NCBI RefSeq assembly: GCF_003711515.1
Contig: NW_021167083.1
Coordinates: forward strand, 53,191-117,190
DNA: 64,000 nucleotides
Direction of reading: 5' to 3'
From: Sodiomyces alkalinus F11
Taxonomy: Eukaryota; Ascomycota; Sordariomycetes; Glomerellales; Plectosphaerellaceae
Part shown: positions 1 through 12,450 of the stretch, piece by piece
Layout of the letters: each line of letters opens with the position of its first letter
How positions within the stretch are numbered: the stretch's first letter is position 1
Position numbers and translations under genes: made by a program
Notes under the pieces: generated by a model
The model's input: the letters and a program-made list of their open reading frames with translations, nothing else
Told to the model about the DNA's origin: nothing
Databases searched by the model: none

Positions 1-1900
1 TATTATCTAATAAAGTACTTATTATATATCCTTATAAGTAGTAGCCTTACTACTAAGAGACTCGCGAATATATTATAGTATTCTATTTTCCGAACCTTTA
101 GGGTTCCTAATAGTATTATTTTAGACGGAGGGTCCTTATTTATAAGCTATCTTTAGACTACTATTTACCGCTACTTCGGAACTAAATAACGTAATAAGCT
201 CTAACTAGGCAAATCTCTAGCTAGCTAGTACTATAGGACCTAAAAGAATCTAGGCTTTAATATACCCTATCCGGGCACGACTCTAGCCAGCTAGCACTAT
301 CAGACCTAGGGAACCCAGGATTTAAGGGGTAACCTTTACTATAGTAACTATAGTATAATAAAGATATCTTCTCTAAGCTAAGGGGGGCGCGCCCCTAGGA
401 CTTAAGTATTCCACGTTTAAACCCCGTGGAATCCTCGGCTTCTACGTATAGGAACCCGGGGGATTCCCCGGTATTTACTAATTATACCCTAGGGAAGCCA
501 TGGTATACCCCAAAGGTACCTATAGTATACCCTATAGGTGCTATTGCTTATACTATAGAATCGCTAGGGTACCCCGTGATACGCCCTGGTGTTCCCGGTG
601 GAATCTAGGGCGTATTATAACGCTTATCTACGTTATAGTACTCGTAGACAGATAGCTAGATAAAGAGAAAAAACCAGAATATAGAATACTACCTTAGAGT
701 CTTCTGCTTATAGGAATAAGACAATTAAATAGACCGATTACCCCTTATAGAATTCACTTATAATACGGTATAGTACTTCGGTATACGATAAATACCCGCG
801 GATATACCAATAGGGTATAATCTAAGAGGCCTTAATAAAGTATAGTAACCCTAGACGGGAGAGATTTGTTTAGCTAAGACCGAAACACGCGCGGAGTAAT
901 ATATAGCTAGCCGCCGCTTCCTAATACGTTTTACTCTCCATGAAGAATATCTAATAATACAGGCCTTTTATAGCTTTATATATCACCTTGTATTTTAATA
1001 GGTTCCGGCTAAGCCTTTAGGGACCCTTCCCTATATCTATATATTAATTAGCGTATACTTTTATAAAAACTATTATATAATCTAACTAAATCTTCTTAGA
1101 AACGATCTATTAGTTTAAGGTTATACGGTCGAACCTCGGAGTAGTATAGATATCATCGATTTGACTAGCTAAGCTATATTCGTTATCTGCCTAATAGATA
1201 TACTATCTTCTTTCCTTATTTATATATCTTTACCTATCTATTATTTCTTTACTCGCCTCGTATAAAGCCCTATATACCCTAGGTTCCTCCCTTTATACGG
1301 GGTTCCTATCTATAGGCTATATAGTTTTATTAAACTCACCTAAGATTATATTAGGTCTAAGCCTTTCTCTTAATATCTTTAAGGCCTTAAAGAATTTCAC
1401 CGCCTCTATGCTAGTATTAGGGGTATATACTCCTAAGATTCGAGTATCCTTTACCTTAAGTAATAGCTCTACGAATAGTTATCGGCTTTCAGTATCTCGC
1501 TAGAAGATTACTGGTTCTGTTATCTACGGGTTCACGTTCCTCTAGGAGATACCTAGGTTTTAGTAGTAAGGTCCCTCGGATAATGCCTCTTCTACTTAGC
1601 TTAGGCCTTTTATTCTTAGCTATAAGGCTACTATTATAATACCCCTTAATTATTAAGGTTATAATTTGTAAACCAGCCGATATAGGGATAGTGTTTACGA
1701 AGTTTACTTACCTTAGTATTAGTTAAGTATAACACGTATAAGACTAATAGGTCTATTCTTTTCTCCATCGCTTACCTAAGAAGCTTACGTATCTTTTCGG
1801 GGCTATTAAGCCCCTTGATATTAACTACGCTTATTATTACTAGATTTTCTGTTAGTTCTATTATATATTATATGTATATTCGTATAACGTACTATCTATA
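1..1900 (-). mobile_element. Decayed LINE: AP-endonuclease domain, truncated by the window edge
   Basis: Read on the minus strand through stops, about 1,825 to 1,100 matches the apurinic-type endonuclease of non-LTR retrotransposons. The N-terminal stretch reads V-N-I-K-G-L-N-S-P-E-K-I-R-K-L-L-R (about 1,777-1,830). An I-L-G-V-Y-T-P-N strand lies at about 1,415-1,443 and an I-L-G-E-F-N block, corresponding to the catalytic GDFN motif, follows. An S-Q-I-D-D-I-Y segment corresponds to the family's SRIDRIY motif. Catalytic residues are altered and in-frame stops are frequent, so the copy is dead. Any reverse transcriptase would lie beyond position 1. Clade is uncertain (L1/Tx1-like or Tad-like). 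Confidence 0.7.
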
Positions 1901-2056
1901 TACCCGGCCTTTACCGGCCTCCTCCTATTCCTCTTCTTTAGAGTCTTTATAGTCCTTTACTACCTCTATAGGTTAGTCTTTATTACCTAACTCCTCTACT
2001 TCCTCCTTATCTATATATCCTCCTTTTCCTTTACGCTTTTTTCCCTTTTCTTAGTA

Positions 2057-2404
2057 GTATAACCAGATAAAGACGTAGTGGCACGAGATCGTTAAGATAA
2101 AGATCAGACAAAGAGGTTAGTCTAGCTAAACCACGATGCATAACCAAAATATAACCAATAATACTATAACCTTTAGCAAAGAAGTAGATCGGTAGTCACT
2201 GTTCTGATCAGGGTAACGTAAGTTAAACTGGAAAGATACCTTAAACGTAGAATAAGTAGTTATAAAAGAGGATTATAATTGAATAATAGTCCCTCGATAG
2301 GGATATCCTAAGCCTGTCCTTAATATATATATAGGAGGTAGATCCCGCAGCCTTGAAAAGGGGGTTATATGACCGGCTATCAGAACCACTCCAAAGCCGT
2401 ATCT
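2057..2404 (+). repeat. Left arm of an approximately 345-bp inverted repeat
   Basis: This stretch is the reverse complement of 8,601-8,948 with scattered, mostly transition, differences. Shared runs include AAAGACGTAGTGGCAC near 2,070 and TCCCTCGATAGGGATATCC near 2,291. Similarity stops abruptly near 2,057/8,948. At the other end the right arm runs straight into the assembly gap, so the true repeat is probably longer. The repeat family was not identified. Confidence 0.85.
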
Positions 2405-4398
2405 GCGCGCGCGGTTATAGTAGCTGGCTCTACGACTTTCTAGGATTCGTCGTTGTTGCCTTAGAAGATAAGGAGGTTCCGAGTCCTAATATATAGCTAG
2501 AAGGTGTCCTTCCTGATAGTGTCGGCGAGCTTCTCCGGAGAGTTAACCTTACCGAGGAATTTATTAATTCTTTTAGGGATATTTTCTTAGTAGTTATCTT
2601 TCGTAAATATATCTGTGCTTCCTCTTAGTTTATTTGTGGCGGCCTAGTCCTTATAGTCGGTTACGGTATAAGGGCCCCGGTATAGGCGGTAATTCTTTTC
2701 TTGCTCGTAAAACAGGATATTTATACCTTTTACCTACGTCGTCTTACTAGGCTAGTCTAGCGCCTCCTCTGTCCTATAACTATTAGCTTATCTTAGACCT
2801 AGTAACTATTATCTAGTACTTACTCTATAATAGTAATAGTATTACTAGGAAGCCCTCCTATCCTTAGTAGTCGTATTATATAATCTTTTTCTAAGGCTTT
2901 CCCTACAGTAAGAATATACCGGAGGAAGATATTATACACCACTTCGTACGGGGTTATAGTATATAGTAAGCGTACGTACTAAACAGAGTTGCCTTTATGT
3001 TTATTCAAACGTATGCCGTAGTTTATTATACTAACGGCTATGTATTTACTTTTATAGAGAATAGTAGCGCTCTCTAGCGTAGTTAATACGGTATCCCGGG
3101 CTTCTATTATCTTATATATTACTATAAACCCGCTAGTATATTCTAATACTCGTTTAATTTCCTTTATAGTAGCTGAAAGTTTTCGTATAGTCTGCCGAAT
3201 TACCTAGGTATATACGGGGCTTTTTAGTCCCGTAGTACGAATAATAGATAGGAATATCGACCGATTATTATCAGTTAATAGTTAGCGTTCTTCTAGCGTG
3301 ATATAGATAGGCTTAACTAGTCTAGCTAGCCTCTTTGCCTTACGGGTTTGAGAAGCTTTCTTTTTACCACTTAAAGCTATTATAACTACTATCTTAGTTA
3401 GTGTTTATCTACTATCCTTTAGAGTAAAGGGGAGAGGAGCCTAGTAGTACGGAGCACTGTTCGGTATTAATATTTCTACGGTACCCTTACTTAACTTTTA
3501 ATAGTTTTGTAAGGTCTATATCTACTCGCACGTATACTTTGAGTAAATAAAAACGGCTACGCGGCTATATAGAGAGTGATATAAAGCGTATATTAAGTGT
3601 ATAGAAGAGAAAGCTATCTAGACCCTCGGCTAAAGCCTCGAAGAGGTTTGGCTACCTAGATACGGTAACCTGATTGGTTGGCTGTGGGCGCACGGACTAC
3701 CACCCTAATAGGCTATCCTTATCATTCGCTTCTTTTAGGGTTACTTATAGAGATATTATTTACTAGTAGTGAAAAGTTAAAAGTGAAAAGCCTTAGGATA
3801 GAGTGACTATCGTCTAGCGGTCCGTAATTAGTAGGTTATGACTTTTACTAAACAGTGTCTCTAACTGTTTCTGTATTTTTAGTAATACTTATAATAGACG
3901 CTTTCAGGGCGCTGGCTTATAATCCTGTATTTATGCTTATAATAGCGGGGGTCTTAGTGATTTTTTAATACCCACCTTCCAATAGTAAAGCCACTTTTAA
4001 GGCAGGTGTCCTAGCCTATTCTTATTAATTTTTCAACCTTAAGGATAGGGCCTTTATATAGGGACTCTTAGTACCTCACCCCTTTTAGGGTTTAATAAGC
4101 CCTAGCACAGCGATAAGGTATTCCCTATTGCAAGTAACAGTATCTAATCGTCTTCAATCCCCTAATCTTTATTCCTAATAAATAAAAGTATTTTTCGTAA
4201 ATGTTTTTAGTAGTAGTTAGTCTTAGTCGGTCTAAGGATTTTACCTCTAGTAATTAAATACTAATAGGCCCCACTATCTTGAATTATTAAGTAACTTCAC
4301 GTGATAATTAAATCTGTTATATAGAAGTAATAGAAGAGAGGAAAAGTAAATAAGTGGTTAGTAGTTAAATAATAGAAGAATGGTTACTACTATTATAT
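2405..4398. other. Decayed TA-rich DNA, no gene recognised
   Basis: Lies between the left inverted-repeat arm and the end of the second LINE. I see no open frame of useful length and no recognisable domain on either strand. It may be ORF1 or flanking sequence of the neighbouring retroelements, but nothing in it proves that. Confidence 0.4.
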
Positions 4399-4422
4399 AT
4401 TATTATTATTATTATTATTATT
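4399..4422. repeat. (TAT)n microsatellite, possible LINE 3' tail
   Basis: About seven TAT/ATT units. On the minus strand this reads (TAA)n, the kind of simple-repeat tail carried at the 3' end of some LINEs. It sits downstream, in minus-strand sense, of the reverse transcriptase remains. Assignment as the tail of that element is inference. Confidence 0.5.
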
Positions 4423-7400
4423 CTTACTCCGCTATCCTAACTAATCTATCTATAGGAGCCTTTCTAGGCTATATAGTCCTTCTCGGGTGGCTATAGAGGG
4501 GAAAACCCGGGTAAAGCCCGGGGAAAACCTCTATACACTTCCATAGGTGGAGAGGTGCCGCTACGGGGCCGATATAGCCCCGGTTCGTCCCTATTACGTA
4601 TCTGGATCTCACCTTTAGGCCGGTGGCTAACGGGAAGTATAGCAGGCTAGTGGTTAAGTGGGTTAGCCTAGGCTAATCTCTATCGGTAGAACGGGGGCTA
4701 AGGGGGCGTTACCGCGCTTCCGCTATACGGCAGCTACGGCTCTCCCTCCTCGGGCTCCCTATATCCCTCGGGGATTATACCTTTATTCCTTCCGTTCGGT
4801 TAATAAAGAGAGTAAGGGAGGTAGGCGCCTCCTGCCTCCCCTAGGTAGATTCCTGCTATATCCGGCGGCAGGTAAGGGGAATAAGACCCCACCCTGTTAT
4901 AAGAATTAGATAGTTAATATCCCCCGAGGCCTTCGTGCCTTAAACCTCCCTCTTCCTCCTATAACGCTAACGAGTTCGTTATAGGTTTTCCCCGGTCTAT
5001 TCCCGCTTACGGTCTTATAGGTGTGTCGTTACGGCCTATACTAACTAAAGAACCCCTTTAGTTTTTCTCGTTATATTCCTATCCTATTTTAACTATAGGT
5101 ATCTTATAGATAACATCGCGGTGGCTTAGTAGCGTGGGGTTAACTAGGTAGTGTAGTATCGATTTATATATATAAACAGGCGATCTAAAGTGGTAGCATA
5201 ATATAAGTTCTCTTCGTGGCGTAGCGGTGCCTCGATAGCAGCGTGCTAATAGTCGTAGATATCGTCTCCTAATAACACTAATACTAATAGTAATAACCGC
5301 CGCTATAAGCGCGAAATAGTTCGTATTATACTGTATATAGCCCGGTAATATCGGAGCGGTATCGTAGCGCTAATATAGGGTAGTTATATTCGTTATAGTA
5401 AGCGTTTAGGTATTTACCCCAACGATATAGAAGCCTACGCTAATACCACGGGTATAGGCGCGGCCTATTACTAGTATACTAATAGTCGCCGTTTCTATAA
5501 GAATATTAATCGCCTCGGTGCCGTAGTAGTATCGTGTATATATTGGGGTGGATATAGCTAATAGTTTAGCAGGCCCCCTCCGCTACTAAGAAGTAGCAGT
5601 AACGCCTTATAGATATCTATTAGGCGTATATAGTAGTAAAGGCCGCTAATAGCGCGGGTATCGCTACTATAGGTATCCCCCTTCGGTACCGTGGCGGTTC
5701 CACGCTAATACGTTATAGGCTAAGGAGTGCCTAAGGACGGTATCCCGGTCTTTTAGCTAGGCCCTAAACCGGGCGTTACCTTCCGGTCACGGTCACGGCG
5801 GCACCGCGTTAGTAGAGGTATAGGAGTTATCTTATTAGATAAGATATTTAGAGTGTAAGATAAACCTTATCCTAGAATACCTTATAAGTGGCTCCCCCCC
5901 CGGTCCCGCTACGGCTCCCTAACGGTATTAGCTAACTAGCCTAGTAGGGTCTCGAGTATATTAAAAGCGGTATTAGTGCCTCCGAGGGAGGTAATAACGA
6001 TAAAAGCTAATTGGTATCGTAATAGTACTATATCGATACCGCTAAGGTCCCGGCTTATAGGGCCCTTATCCTAATAATTAATTAGTCGTCGTGCTACCTT
6101 ATCCCCGATACGGTCCCCCTTTAGTATCGCGGGTATCATCGTAGGCCTCTATAACTTTAAGGGTAAGGCGGAAGTCCTTTAGTCTTTTCCGTTATAGGAA
6201 CCACTTTATAACTACCCCGGCTTCTATATCGTGGTTTAGTGTGTTATATAAATCTCCTTTAGTCGTAAGTAGTCTCCCCACAGCACCGAAAAGCTCCTTA
6301 CGCTCTTCCTCGGTCACGTCCTAGCATTAAAGCACTACTTACTCCGCTATTTCTGCCCCCCTATTACCGTAGGGGCACCGCGTTATTAGAAGTCCCGGTA
6401 CCCTTACTTTTACTAAGAAGGCTTATAGGCCTAGCTTTTCTAATCTAATTTAGGTAAGTACGGCGCTTTATAGCTTTAGGAGTCCTCTATATTTCCGGAG
6501 AGAGCGTTATATCGGGGGGCGGCTTAGTGCCGCTACGGCATAGGTATATAGTCTCCGTGACTCTACCTAAATTCGACCCTAGTCCCTTATAAGGGCTTTC
6601 CTCGGGGCCGCGTTCCCGGCCTAGGTTATTAGGGCGTTAAGTTAGGCTATCTACGCGAGGGCCGTATAGGTCCTATAATACTAACTCGGTGCCGCTAAGG
6701 CTCTCGCTACGGCGTATACTCCGGCTAATATCTTATCTTCGGCTCCCTCCTCTTATATCCGGCGGACCTTCTAGGCACTAAGGCTTAAGAGGTATAGATT
6801 AAGGGGGGGGATAAAGGTCCCTTTTTCGAGGACCCTAACCGGCTTGGCTTTATAGGCTCTGGCCACTAATCGGAGGTATTAGTTCTATACCATTATAAAT
6901 ACCGCTACAGGGCCTTACCGGGGGCCGGCCCTTATCTTATAGACGGTTAAGGCGTAGTAGGTAATTACTAATCGTATTACTATAAGGTATAGTCTTCTTA
7001 CGTCCGCGAAGCTATACCCCTACGCTGCCGCGCTAAGCCTTAAGAGGGCGTATATTTAGGTGGTTAGGCGGCTCTTTACCTCTTTAGTATTTTATCGAAA
7101 ATTAAGCTTCCTATTAAGCTAAATACCCAGGAACTTTATCGCCTCCGTTACCGGCACCGAAATAGCACTAAAGGGGAGCGGGGTAGGTAAGGGTTGGCGT
7201 GATTTCGTAAAGGGGATATAGATATACTTAGCTGGTTCGAACTATAGTCTACTCGCTATCTCCTATTTTAGGTATATCCGCTACGCGGCGGTAAGGCGTT
7301 ACCGCGTTTATACCTTTATCTTGCTAAAGGCGATAATATTCGTATCGTCGGTAAAACCTACTACTATTATTTAAGGGACTCTTTCTAGCTCCTTATATAG

Positions 7401-8105
7401 AGTAGAGATATACAGGATAAAGAGGATAGGGGAGATTAGGGAGCCTTATAGTATACCCCCGCGGAGGTGCCGCGGGGGGCCCGTTTCGCTATTAAGTAAT
7501 AGCTAGGCTATACGGTCCTAAAGAAAGCTACTAATTAGGGTAATAAGCTATTAGGAGTAGCCTTTCCTTTTAAGCGCCTTAATAAGGCGAGAGTAGGGGA
7601 TAGTATCGAAAGCGCCTTTAATATCTAGTTAGAATATCGAAGCGGTACCGCTATAGGCCTAGCTCGCCCTTACGGCCTCTGTGACTCTATATACTACCGT
7701 CTTTATACTTCGCCCTGCCCGGTTACCTATCTATCCCTTTAGGAGGAGCCGATACTCCTCCGCTACGGTTATAATCCGGTCGGCTAATATCCCCTTAAGG
7801 ACCTTACCTATTATACTAAGGAGTAATATCGGTCGCTAGCCCTTCGCTATCCCGTAGTCGGCCGGCGGCCGGCCTTCCTTCTTAAGGACTATTACGGTGG
7901 CGTGGCGGCACCTCTTCGGGTAATAGCTCGCTTTAAGGCACACTATAAAGATAGCACTAAGTCTTTAGTATAGGGGGGGTCTATATACTTTTAGGAGCCC
8001 TATTAGGAGTCCGTCGGGGCCTAGTACCGCCTAGGGTTTTATCTTCTTAAGGCGCCCCTATATATCCGCTACGGTAATATCTTAGCGGATATCCTACCCC
8101 GGGGG
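4423..8105 (-). mobile_element. Decayed LINE: reverse transcriptase domain, 5' part lost in the gap
   Basis: Minus-strand translation through stops gives a clear non-LTR reverse transcriptase. At about 7,760-7,905 there is V-I-V-L-K-K-E-G followed by R-P-I-L-L-L-S-I-I-G-K-V-L, matching the family's 'YRPISLLNTLGKLLE' block. At about 7,410-7,455 comes G-I-L-stop-G-S-L-I-S-P-I-L-F, where PQG has become L-stop-G. At about 7,340-7,362 comes V-G-F-T-D-D-T-N-I-I-A-F, where the catalytic (Y/F)ADD has become FTDD by G-to-A. Any endonuclease domain would lie at or beyond the gap. The 2.7 kb on the 3' side probably held RNase H and tail, but I could not recognise them. Confidence 0.75.
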
Positions 8106-8600
8106 NNNNNNNNNNNNNNNNNNNNNNNNNNNNNNNNNNNNNNNNNNNNNNNNNNNNNNNNNNNNNNNNNNNNNNNNNNNNNNNNNNNNNNNNNNNNNNN
8201 NNNNNNNNNNNNNNNNNNNNNNNNNNNNNNNNNNNNNNNNNNNNNNNNNNNNNNNNNNNNNNNNNNNNNNNNNNNNNNNNNNNNNNNNNNNNNNNNNNNN
8301 NNNNNNNNNNNNNNNNNNNNNNNNNNNNNNNNNNNNNNNNNNNNNNNNNNNNNNNNNNNNNNNNNNNNNNNNNNNNNNNNNNNNNNNNNNNNNNNNNNNN
8401 NNNNNNNNNNNNNNNNNNNNNNNNNNNNNNNNNNNNNNNNNNNNNNNNNNNNNNNNNNNNNNNNNNNNNNNNNNNNNNNNNNNNNNNNNNNNNNNNNNNN
8501 NNNNNNNNNNNNNNNNNNNNNNNNNNNNNNNNNNNNNNNNNNNNNNNNNNNNNNNNNNNNNNNNNNNNNNNNNNNNNNNNNNNNNNNNNNNNNNNNNNNN
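8106..8600. other. Assembly gap (495 N)
   Basis: An unbroken run of N. It lies exactly at the inner end of the right inverted-repeat arm, which suggests the assembly failed inside a repeat. Confidence 0.99.
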
Positions 8601-8948
8601 AGATACGGCGTTAGAGTGGTTCGGCAGACGGTTATATAACCCCCCTTTTAAGGCCGCTGGATCCGCTGCCTATATATATATTAAGGACAGGCTCGGGATA
8701 TCCCTATCGAGGGATTAGGAGATAATTATTATCCTCTTTTATAATTACTTATTCTATGTTTAAGGTATCTTTCTAGCTTAACTTACGTTGCCCTGATCAG
8801 AATAGTGATTACCGACCTACTTCTTCGCTAAAGGTTATAGCGGTGTTAGTTATGTTTTGATTATGTATCGTGGTTTCGCTGGACTGACCTCTTTGTCTGA
8901 TCTTTGTCTTGACGATCTGGTGCCACTACGTCTTTATCCAGTTATAAT
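8601..8948 (-). repeat. Right arm of an approximately 345-bp inverted repeat
   Basis: Reverse-complement partner of 2,057-2,404. The first base after the gap is already inside the repeat. The two arms lie about 6.2 kb apart and enclose the reverse-transcriptase LINE. Confidence 0.85.
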
Positions 8949-9860
8949 GTTACGAAAAGTAGGTCCGTTACGAATTCTGTATAGACGAGATCGGGCCACT
9001 ATCCTATATCTCTTCTAGCTATACCGTAGCGCCGGTATTACGGTGCCGCTACGATAGTATCCCGGGAGGGAGACGGTGGTTATAATCGCTATCTTAATGG
9101 TTTTATCGATTTTACTCTAGTTACGCGCCCGTGGTCGATAGGCGTGTGTTTAAGTCGATCTGAGTTGCTTGACTATTATATATAAATATAAGAAAGGGGG
9201 GAGGAATATTTTACGTTAAGGTGGGAAATCGAGCTATATATATAGTCTGAATAACCCTACTCTTTCTAGATAGCGTAGAATATAAGGCAAAAAGCTGCTA
9301 TAACCGCTTAAAAGCGTTTTTAGTATAAGGCTACTATGAGTTTCTAAGGTAAAACTATATCGGCTCGGCACCGCTAAGACCGATTATATATCTATATATA
9401 CAAAGATAGTAGAAGCTTCTAGTAGCTTCGGTATAATAAAAGGATAGTATTTTACTAGAAAAGATAACTATATATAAGTACTATAGCTAAATTCTACTTA
9501 GGATAAGCCTAGTAATAGATTTCTATAATTAACACGATGTCCTATATAACCCTACTGGGTTAATCTTATGATTTTATATAGTAGTAACTGATAAGTTATT
9601 ATCTTTTTAGGTATTTTTAGAAACTAGATAGCTCCTCCCCCTTTTTTGACTATATCCTACACTATCGCCTTTTTATATTATTATACCGGCAGAACGATCC
9701 TTGTTTTCCTTTGTAACCTAGTCTCTATTCTTCTATAGCTCGCCCTTCCGGCTTATAGCGTCCTTTCTATAGCTTATCGTTTTACGGCTTAAGGCTATCG
9801 TTAATTCGACTCTTGTTCTCGCTAAAGAACACTAAATCTAGTTAAAATAGGCAATAACCT
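8949..9860. other. Decayed TA-rich DNA, no gene recognised
   Basis: No domain could be read on either strand. It separates the inverted-repeat arm from the copia Gag relic. Confidence 0.4.
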
Positions 9861-10870
9861 AGACTTCTATAAGGTCCCCCTTCTTTGCGGTCGCGAGAAC
9901 TATAGCCCTTGGTTCCACGCTGCCTAATATAAGGCTAAGGCCGCCCGATATTAGGCCCTTGTTTAGGGGAATAACCGCATTACGGCTAAGACCCCGGAGC
10001 TTAAGGAGTGCTATATCCGCGGCACTTCCGATAAGGGTATTAGCGAGGGCACCGTGTAATAGCTAGATACGCTCGTTTCTATAGCCGGCCGCCCGGAAAA
10101 GCCGATTCCGGCACCCTCTATATCTTCTAATATATAGTATTTCTTTATAAACTAGTAGATAAAGATCGATACCTATAAGGACTATAATGCTAATTATGAT
10201 AGAGCCAGGACCTTCCTCCTTTTTACTCTTAATAAGGCTATCTGGATAGAAGTTAAGAATATTAAGCGTCCCTAGCATATTATTAAAGCCTTTAATAAGT
10301 ATAAGCTTAACGATATTCAAATTCGCACAAAAAATGAATATAGAAGCCTCGACTTTAAAGCTATAGGATTACGGAGATATCGCTGACTTTATCACTAAGT
10401 ATAAAGACCTCCGTGGAATCCTGTAGTTCGTTAGAGTTGAATATAATAACGAACCCCTGGCTGCTAACGTCCTTAATAGCCTGTTCATTTTATGCTAGTA
10501 GTTTAAGAAGTGGTGGGTTTTCTATACAAAGCAGAACTCCGGAACGACTATTAATCTTATTCTTCTATTTAATACGCTGTTATACGAAGAGGAAGGTATT
10601 GAATAACGCCGTAATAATAATAATAATAATAATAATAATCGCGACAGGAACGGTCCTCGCAGAAATACTAACAATAATGACGTAAATAACAGGCGAGGCA
10701 CTAATAATAGAAAAGGGGCCCTGCTAGGTAGCCCGTACTATATAACTCTATAGCGCGTAATTATATATAAATATAACTACCATAGACCGACCCGCCCCGC
10801 CTAGCTAGTTTATATATACTATAAAGGGCGATACTTAGAATCGTTATAATAAATCAGTATTAGTCCACTA
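9861..10870 (+). mobile_element. Decayed copia-type LTR retrotransposon, Gag region
   Basis: Plus-strand translation through stops gives a copia Gag pattern. From about 9,884 there is G-R-E-N-Y-S-P-W-F-H-A-A-stop-Y-K-A-K-A-A (family pattern: GRENYxxWxxAA, Gln at the stop). At about 10,440-10,600 there is N-E-P-L-A-A-N-V-L followed by F-K-K-W-W-V-F-Y, matching the family's NEPLxxNVL...FxxW block. At about 10,810-10,850 V-Y-I-Y-Y-K-G-R-Y could be a CCHC zinc knuckle whose Cys and His codons became Tyr. No LTRs, integrase or reverse transcriptase were recognised nearby. Confidence 0.55.
10612..10639. repeat. (TAA)n microsatellite
   Basis: About nine uninterrupted TAA/AAT units lying within the copia Gag relic, between the Gag core and the putative zinc knuckle. 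Confidence 0.9.
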
Positions 10871-12450
10871 CTACCTACGTTATATTAGGTAGGTAGTTAT
10901 AAGGAGTAGAAAGGTAGTAGCGAGAGGGTTAGAAGAGAGCAGGCGTGGATTAAGTAGTAGTTATAGCTAGTCCGAACATAGGTAGTCCTAAAGAATTAGA
11001 ATAATCGCTACTTCTTTCTATACTAAGAAGGGGGCATTACCTAAGCTCGGTATAGTCCTATGATAGACCCGGCCTAGCCCCGATCTTTATCTTCTAGGCA
11101 GGGACACCTAATAGGGCGACCTCCCCCGGAGTACTCTTATTCTTATAAGCGGCCGGCGTCGGATATAGCTACCTTTCCCGACTATACCCGGCGTTAGGCC
11201 TGTGTTCCTAATATCCTCCTATTATTAATCTAATATAAGAACCCGTCCTAGACCTATTGTAATCCTGTCCTTAGTCACTTTATTGCTATACTATAAGCTA
11301 GTATCGGTATCCCTTTAATCTATATAAAACCCCGGCGCCGATATCCCTCTAATCTATATAAAGAGCCGGTGCCGTTATATAATATATTTAAAAAAAGAAA
11401 TTTATGTCCTTCCTTCTTATACCCCGTTTACCTTCATGTCTTCCTCCTTTTTAGGCAGAAATAGTGACTGCATATTATTTTTGGGGCTATCTTCTTTAAC
11501 GCCTCTATAACTCTATCCTCTTCCGTTTTCTCTCCTTTTCACGCCTCGGATTTTCAATTTTTTAACGTCCGCCGTGTTCTATAAGTTATCGCACGTTAAT
11601 ATAGCAGGTATATAGTAATTCTGATAGAGTAGAAATCTTATATATGTGTATTATACTAAGTTATATCTGTGTAAGTCTCTTATGTCCTTAATTTAGGTAG
11701 TAGAGACTCTTATTATAGGTACTATATGATTTGCATTCTATTCGCTCTTTCCTAATATCTACCCTTAGTATATTCTAATCCCCGAGGTCCGAAGCGCTTA
11801 GTTAGGCATAGATCTCCTAGAGACCCCGTTATAGTCCTATGCCTATACTATAAATACCTATATAAGTAGAAATATTACTACTACGGGGTAAAGCGAGGTA
11901 TATATAAAGGAAAACGGGGAGGGTCCTTGGGTACCTACCCTATTAGATTTGGAGTTAAAGAGTTACGCCGATAATCCATAACCGTAATAGACATCTATAA
12001 TAGTATATATAGAAGATTAAGTAGAGATTAAGTAAGGGTTATGCTAAAGACCTATAACTATAGTAAGCGCTTAATAGTATATCTCGACGACTAGTTTTTT
12101 TTTTAATAACTTCTAGGGTACGCCCGGTCGCTACTTTTATTCTACCTACTCGATAATCTCGTTATAACTATAATACTTGACTACCTAAGGGGAGGAGTTA
12201 GGAGAAGAAAAAGGCTTAACTATTTAAGGAGAGAAAATTAAACAAAAGGAAGAAAAAAGAACTTAACAGGGCTAGTCGTGGTTCTATAGTACTCTAGGCC
12301 TATCCCCGGCTAGCCTTTACTTAAAGTAGGTATTAATAAGCTTATCCGGTATATTACGTTTAGGCTCCTATATATTCTCCTCGTTATTATAAGTAGCTTA
12401 TTTATTAGGACTATAATAATACAGGGAATTAATTAACGCGGACAGAATTT
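10871..12450. other. Decayed TA-rich DNA up to the compartment boundary
   Basis: No protein domain could be read. It contains the 34-bp tandem duplication at 11,307-11,374. TA-rich character fades between about 12,420 and 12,480, where sequence of normal composition begins. Confidence 0.5.
11307..11374. repeat. Two tandem copies of a 34-bp unit
   Basis: Units 11,307-11,340 and 11,341-11,374 are nearly identical, sharing ATCCCT(T/C)TAATCTATATAAA and ending CCGG(C/T)GCCG. Each copy contains a TATATAAA box-like core. Their role, if any, is unknown. Confidence 0.8.

Larger units (their letters stand above)
1..12450. repeat. AT/TA-rich RIP-mutated repeat compartment
   Basis: This block is dominated by TA-rich text, has almost no long open frames, and holds recognisable transposon proteins only when stop codons are read through. 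The stops fall where relatives have Gln or Trp (TAA/TAG for CAA/CAG, TAG for TGG), which is the expected outcome of fungal RIP (C-to-T on either strand). GC-rich patches remain between TA-rich stretches, so mutation is uneven. Normal codon use and intron-containing genes begin only after about 12.5 kb. The call rests on composition and on decayed LINE and copia domains seen by eye; no RIP index was calculated. Confidence 0.85.
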
